Assembly: GCA_041392805.1 (NCBI GenBank)
Contig: JAWKLJ010000001.1
Coordinates: forward strand, 4,772,501 to 4,836,500
Length of the DNA: 64,000 bases
Direction of reading: 5' to 3'
Origin: Saprospiraceae bacterium
GTDB taxonomy: Bacteria; Bacteroidota; Bacteroidia; Chitinophagales; Saprospiraceae
Below, piece after piece: positions 60,538 to 64,000 of this stretch (position 1 is the stretch's first letter; every line of letters starts with the position of its first letter). Position numbers and translations under genes: made by a program. The notes under the pieces are model-generated. The model searched no databases. It worked only from the letters and a program-made list of their open reading frames with translations, and was not told the origin of the DNA.

Positions 60538-61878
60538 ATGAAAATACAGCCAATCGCTTTAATTGCACCCAAACGCTGGCCATTTTTTTATGGCTGGTTC
60601 ATCATCTTCCTCGGGACCTTTGGTATCTTGATGAGCATACCAGGTCAAACCATTGGCGTGTCTACCTTTACGGATAGTTTGCTGAGTGTTTTGGCTTTGA
60701 ATCGAGATCAGTTAAGCCTTGCCTATATGTGCGGCACCATTACAAGTGCGATGATGCTGACGTGGGCTGGGCGGCTTTATGATCGGACCGGAGCAAAACC
60801 CTTAGCTGCAATGGCTGCTTTGGGTTTGGCTATAACCTTGGTGCTTTTAAGCATTTCGGATGTGATAGCGACGTTTTTCGGTGGTGGTTTTTGGGCTTCG
60901 TTTTTCGTTTTGGCATTGGGTTTTGTGATGCTTCGTTTTTTTGGACAAGGGGTGTTGACCCTGGCATCTCAAAACATGATGGTAAAATGGTTTGATAAGC
61001 GGCGGGGTTTTGCCATGAGTTTTAGTAGTGTGACCTTGGCATTGGGCTTTTCACTTGCTCCCTTGCTTTTGGATTTGCTCATTCAAGGGTGGGGATGGCG
61101 TGGTGCCTGGCGGTTGATTGCCCTGGTCATGGGCACTATTGTACCTTTGATAATCCTCTTGTTTTTCATTGACAATCCTCAAAGTTGTGGTTTAAAGCCA
61201 GATGGCGACTTTATCGTAAAGAAAGGGAATAAACGAAAAAACCTCAACCTGGTTTACAAGGAATTTACTTTGCCAGAAGCCAGGCGAACTTTCAGTTATT
61301 GGGTTTTTGTCTTTTTTTTGGCGATGCAAGGGCTTTTTACGACCGGTTTTGCTTTCCACGTTGTCTCCATTTTTGCAGAATCGGGGCTGACGCGCCAGAT
61401 GGCGTTGAGCGTTTTTCCGCCAGCCGCTACGATTGCCATGACGATTACCTTTGTATTTAGTTGGTGGAGTGACTATTTGCCGCTCAAATATATTCTGTTA
61501 CTAAAAGGGGTGGGGGCGACCATTGCCACCCTCGGATTGCTTTATTTACCCCATGCTAATGCCGCTTATTATTTATTGATAATAGGATATGGAGTGTCGG
61601 GTGGGTTATATCGGGTGATCTATGCCGTCAGCTGGCCCAGAATGTTTGGACAAGCCCATCTAGGTGCCATTTCTGGTCAGGCGATGACAGTGATTGTCTT
61701 TGGCAGTGCTTTGGGGCCTGTACTATTTAGCTTATCGCTTTCTCAGATTGGTTCTTATGCGCTGGCTGCCCTATGTTGTACCAGCATTTATGTGTTTTTG
61801 ACTATTGCTGCTCTTTTTGCCAATAATCCCCAGGATAAATGGGAGGGGAATGAGAATCAAAATCAAAATGGGAATTAA
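60538..61878 (+). CDS. MFS transporter
   Basis: Start set at 60538; the frame continues upstream only inside prfC. The 446-residue protein has twelve hydrophobic segments with a basic loop in the middle (KKGNKRKNLNLVYKEF). The RLYDRTGAKPLAAMA block resembles the MFS signature between helices 2 and 3, and ALGFSLAPLLLDLLIQGWGW and ISGQAMTVIVFGSALGPVLF the transport core. It resembles oxalate:formate-antiporter-like or monocarboxylate carriers. The C-terminus ends in an Asn/Gln-rich tail encoded by an AATCAAAAT repeat. Confidence 0.87.
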   Translation: MKIQPIALIAPKRWPFFYGWFIIFLGTFGILMSIPGQTIGVSTFTDSLLSVLALNRDQLSLAYMCGTITSAMMLTWAGRLYDRTGAKPLAAMAALGLAITLVLLSISDVIATFFGGGFWASFFVLALGFVMLRFFGQGVLTLASQNMMVKWFDKRRGFAMSFSSVTLALGFSLAPLLLDLLIQGWGWRGAWRLIALVMGTIVPLIILLFFIDNPQSCGLKPDGDFIVKKGNKRKNLNLVYKEFTLPEARRTFSYWVFVFFLAMQGLFTTGFAFHVVSIFAESGLTRQMALSVFPPAATIAMTITFVFSWWSDYLPLKYILLLKGVGATIATLGLLYLPHANAAYYLLIIGYGVSGGLYRVIYAVSWPRMFGQAHLGAISGQAMTVIVFGSALGPVLFSLSLSQIGSYALAALCCTSIYVFLTIAALFANNPQDKWEGNENQNQNGN

Positions 61879-61906
61879 AATAGCAATTAAAATACAGGGA
61901 AAGGAC

Positions 61907-62383
61907 TTACCCTTTTTTCAGTATCTCTCCTGTTTTCAAATAATGATTGATGGCTTTCTCCCACCATGCCATGCTAGCCTGAAACGACTGGGATAGTTCG
62001 TTTTCAATAAAAGTATTTTGTGCAGGATTTAGAGCTGTATATTGATAAGCGATATGTGCTGAAGTTGTTCCATCTTTGTTGCCTTCTAGTTGTATATTGA
62101 TCTTGACAACATTTTCATGGGGTGTAACTCGCACAAATTCGATAAACTTAGTGATTGGATGATATTGGGTAACCTGCCAAATCGTTTTTTCATCGCCATG
62201 ATGGGGGGTGGAAAAAACACAGTCTTTTTCGATCAAACCAGATTTGCTGTAAATCATCTCATATTCCCATCCATCTAACCAATCCTTCTCCCTGACAGGG
62301 CATAATAGTGGAAAAACTTGCTCGGGTGTTCCCTCATTCCTTTGTGTATAGGTATGGGTCACTTGTTTTGCTATGAAATTCAT
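61907..62383 (-). CDS. SRPBCC/START-like domain protein
   Basis: A 158-residue protein with the helix-grip fold of the SRPBCC superfamily: THTYTQRNEGTPEQVFPLLC, YHPITKFIEFVRVTPHENVV and the final long helix SFQASMAWWEKAINHYLKTG. Ligand unknown. Same strand and just downstream of the truA operon. Confidence 0.8.
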   Translation of the reverse strand: MNFIAKQVTHTYTQRNEGTPEQVFPLLCPVREKDWLDGWEYEMIYSKSGLIEKDCVFSTPHHGDEKTIWQVTQYHPITKFIEFVRVTPHENVVKINIQLEGNKDGTTSAHIAYQYTALNPAQNTFIENELSQSFQASMAWWEKAINHYLKTGEILKKG

Positions 62384-62399
62384 CGCTTATTTATTTATG

Positions 62400-63194
62400 C
62401 TAGAAAAGGTCTTTTGTTTGAAGATTGAAAGGATGCATTCCTTTGGTCGGCAAATCAAGGAAAGGGTAAAGCACTTTGGATAGGTATAATCCTTGGGGAT
62501 AGGCGACCTGTGGAAATTTTGGTGCTACCTTGGCTTCTAATACCAGCTCAAATTCAGCTAAGGTCATTTTATTAGTGCCAACGGCAATTAAACTGCCCAC
62601 TAACAATCGAATCAACCCTCTTAAAAACCCATTTGCCGTGAATTGAAACTGGAGTTTGGAGCCTTCGGTATTAAAAAACAATATTGCTGAAGTCATTTTA
62701 CAAATCGTATGGTTGTGCCGATCAGGGGTCTTACAAAAACCTCGATAATCCTGGTAATGCGGTAACAAAGCAAGGGCTTGTTGCATGCTTTCGCGGTCCC
62801 ATTGCTGCACTTCGTATAGGGAACTAATATCGCTCAAAAAAGGGTCTTTCTGGGTATGAATGAAGTAATCATAAATCCTGGAGCTTGCATCAAATTGGGC
62901 GTGGGGAATCCCTTCTACTGCAATAATATCAAAGATCACAATGTCATTCGGGAGCATTTTATTGAAAAGGTATAAGCTATTTTCGTTTAACTGCTCCTGT
63001 ACATCAATATGAAAAAAAAACTGACTAGCATGTACTTGTGCATCTGTTCTACCACAGCCAATACAGGCAATAGATTTTTTAAGGGCCCTTTTCAGGACTG
63101 TTTCTACAACTTGCTGCACGCTATTGACCTTAGGTTGCCGCTGCCATCCATGATAAGCGCTTCCCTTATAACTAATGTGGAAAAAATACCTCAT
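62400..63194 (-). CDS. truA: tRNA pseudouridine synthase A family
   Basis: A 264-residue enzyme converting uridine 38-40 in tRNA to pseudouridine. The catalytic Asp is in CIGCGRTDAQVHASQFFFH; note Gln where many TruA have Gly (GRTDAGVHA). The remaining core is YKGSAYHGWQRQPKVNSVQQ, RIYDYFIHT, FCKTPDRHNHTICKM and the C-terminal GNGFLRGLIRLLVGSLIAVG-like block. The start overlaps the stop of the upstream small membrane gene by 4 bp. Confidence 0.93.
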   Translation of the reverse strand: MRYFFHISYKGSAYHGWQRQPKVNSVQQVVETVLKRALKKSIACIGCGRTDAQVHASQFFFHIDVQEQLNENSLYLFNKMLPNDIVIFDIIAVEGIPHAQFDASSRIYDYFIHTQKDPFLSDISSLYEVQQWDRESMQQALALLPHYQDYRGFCKTPDRHNHTICKMTSAILFFNTEGSKLQFQFTANGFLRGLIRLLVGSLIAVGTNKMTLAEFELVLEAKVAPKFPQVAYPQGLYLSKVLYPFLDLPTKGMHPFNLQTKDLF

Positions 63195-63628
63195 TTAAAT
63201 TCCCTACTTGTTGCTATCAAAGGAATGCCAATCAAGGCCAATGCCACCAGGTTGATTAAAATAATATTATGAAAAGCACGATAATACCAAGAAATAGAAG
63301 TATCGATAAAAAACCAGCTTAACAATCCAAGACAGAGCGCCCAATATGCCCACCTTTCTTTATTTTTAAATCCATTCTCTGAAATAAAAACCATCAGTAT
63401 ATGGAAGCCTACAATCGTTCCTCCAATAATACCGAATAACCAATTTTTGAAGGCAAGTACAGCCGGAGAGAAAGCTTCTCCTCCAAAGAAGACCGCCTTC
63501 GAATAGTTATTGTGGATGGAAAAGAAAATGCTATTTCCTGCAAAGGCAACCAATAGGCCCACAATGATAGTAAGTAAATTGGCATAAGTCAGCCATTTTT
63601 GCCAAAAATGAAAACGCTGATCGGTCAT
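63191..63628 (-). CDS. Small four-helix membrane protein
   Basis: A 145-residue protein with four predicted helices (TYANLLTIIVGLLVAFAG, WLFGIIGGTIVGFHILMVFI, YWALCLGLLSWFFIDTSISW, IILINLVALALIGIPLIA). No family recognised; seen near truA in many Bacteroidota as an uncharacterised gene, an impression I cannot verify. Co-translated with truA. Confidence 0.75.
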   Translation of the reverse strand: MTDQRFHFWQKWLTYANLLTIIVGLLVAFAGNSIFFSIHNNYSKAVFFGGEAFSPAVLAFKNWLFGIIGGTIVGFHILMVFISENGFKNKERWAYWALCLGLLSWFFIDTSISWYYRAFHNIILINLVALALIGIPLIATSREFK

Positions 63629-63651
63629 CTAGCCTCTTTTTCTAAAAGACT

Positions 63652-64000
63652 TCAATATCTCGAATTTTCTTCCATTCGCTCGGCTAAAATCTCTTCAAAG
63701 TGCTCCTTCAACTCGCGAATGGGAGCACAAATAGCACTGTATTCATCATCAAGTTCCTCTACTATAGTTATTTTATTGATATCCTTTATCTTCGCTTCTT
63801 CCCCTAGGATATTAGTAATGACCAAATCCGCAGCAGTTTTTTTATAATCTTGGTCTAGGAAGCTAATATTATTTGCTTCGATTTGAATTTCCAGGGTGTC
63901 ATCAGCATATTCAAGTAAGACATAATTCCAGCGAAAGGCTTCGATGGTGCGCTCCATCATAAAATCGTCATAGATTTTGAAGACGAAATCCCATTTTTTT
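63652..64000 (-). CDS. Hypothetical protein, 5' end beyond window
   Basis: The frame ends at 63652 and is open to the right edge; the bases beyond the Met at 63960 still read in frame as KKWDFVFKIYDDF, so the true start is probably outside. The visible part is charged and helix/strand-mixed (LEYADDTLEIQIEANNISFL, KIKDINKITIVEELDDEYSA, IRELKEHFEEILAERMEENS). No family recognised; a cytoplasmic small protein is likely. Confidence 0.7.
   Translation of the reverse strand, partial: KKWDFVFKIYDDFMMERTIEAFRWNYVLLEYADDTLEIQIEANNISFLDQDYKKTAADLVITNILGEEAKIKDINKITIVEELDDEYSAICAPIRELKEHFEEILAERMEENSRY

Noticed and set aside
62400..63194. Gln replacing Gly in the TruA catalytic motif as evidence of inactivation
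   Set aside because: The catalytic Asp is intact and I recall the same Gln in other Bacteroidota TruA proteins.

Overview
The window looks like chromosome from a marine-type Bacteroidota, most likely a saprospira/lewinella-like organism. The support is two proteins ending in type IX secretion sorting domains, a TonB-dependent receptor with a carboxypeptidase-regulatory N-domain, many Bacteroidota lipoproteins, an OmpA protein, DUF5916, DUF4846 and DUF5009 families, and promoter motifs of the TAnnTTTG type. No rRNA, tRNA or CRISPR array is visible. The genus assignment is inference from gene content only.

Layout. 1-4.8 kb: a DUF5916 outer-membrane protein running off the left edge, an M20 peptidase with an altered metal motif, a TMEM175-like channel and a frameshifted small membrane gene. 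4.8-5.5 kb: decayed DNA with the first copy of a 162-bp transposon-like repeat. 5.5-28.9 kb: one long minus-strand carbohydrate locus with three intact and two truncated sulfatases, a GH26 mannanase-like lipoprotein, a sialate O-acetylesterase-like SGNH enzyme, an enolase-superfamily relic, a GH2 beta-mannosidase-like enzyme, a ROK kinase/SIS isomerase fusion, a tandemly duplicated beta-helix secreted protein, a TonB-dependent receptor without SusD, a Gfo/Idh/MocA oxidoreductase, a GPH-type sugar symporter and a LacI regulator. Two identical palindromes just downstream of -7 promoter motifs, in front of the receptor and the symporter, look like LacI operators. The simplest reading is a locus for a sulfated, acetylated, mannose-containing polysaccharide: outer-membrane uptake, desulfation and deacetylation, GH26 and GH2 cleavage, inner-membrane transport, then sugar oxidation, phosphorylation and isomerisation.

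28.9-29.7 kb is a second graveyard (transposase and Rpn-nuclease relics) where a repeat copy sits in an Rpn-like reading frame. 29.7-46.9 kb holds mixed genes: LamG and Cys-rich secreted proteins, a SEC-C protein, a uracil-DNA-glycosylase-like protein, a TonB-C lipoprotein, OmpA, FG-GAP protein, esterases, GNAT, SIS protein, a sterol-desaturase/CDGSH fusion, peptidase S51 and a VOC protein. 46.9-47.3 kb carries the third, enlarged repeat copy and a heptamer-repeat hairpin. 47.3-64 kb holds DUF4846, proA, a DUF5009 membrane acyltransferase, a membrane-bound AraC regulator, a serine hydrolase, cytochrome c, a GH99-like T9SS protein, a histidine phosphatase, YraN, a HhH protein, prfC, an MFS transporter, truA and small membrane/hypothetical genes, the last running off the right edge.

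The least explained material is non-coding: a 162/264-bp element family with 17-bp inverted ends and 3-bp TWA target duplications, and at least six unrelated intergenic palindromes, one of which (40 bp) also has a TTA duplication.
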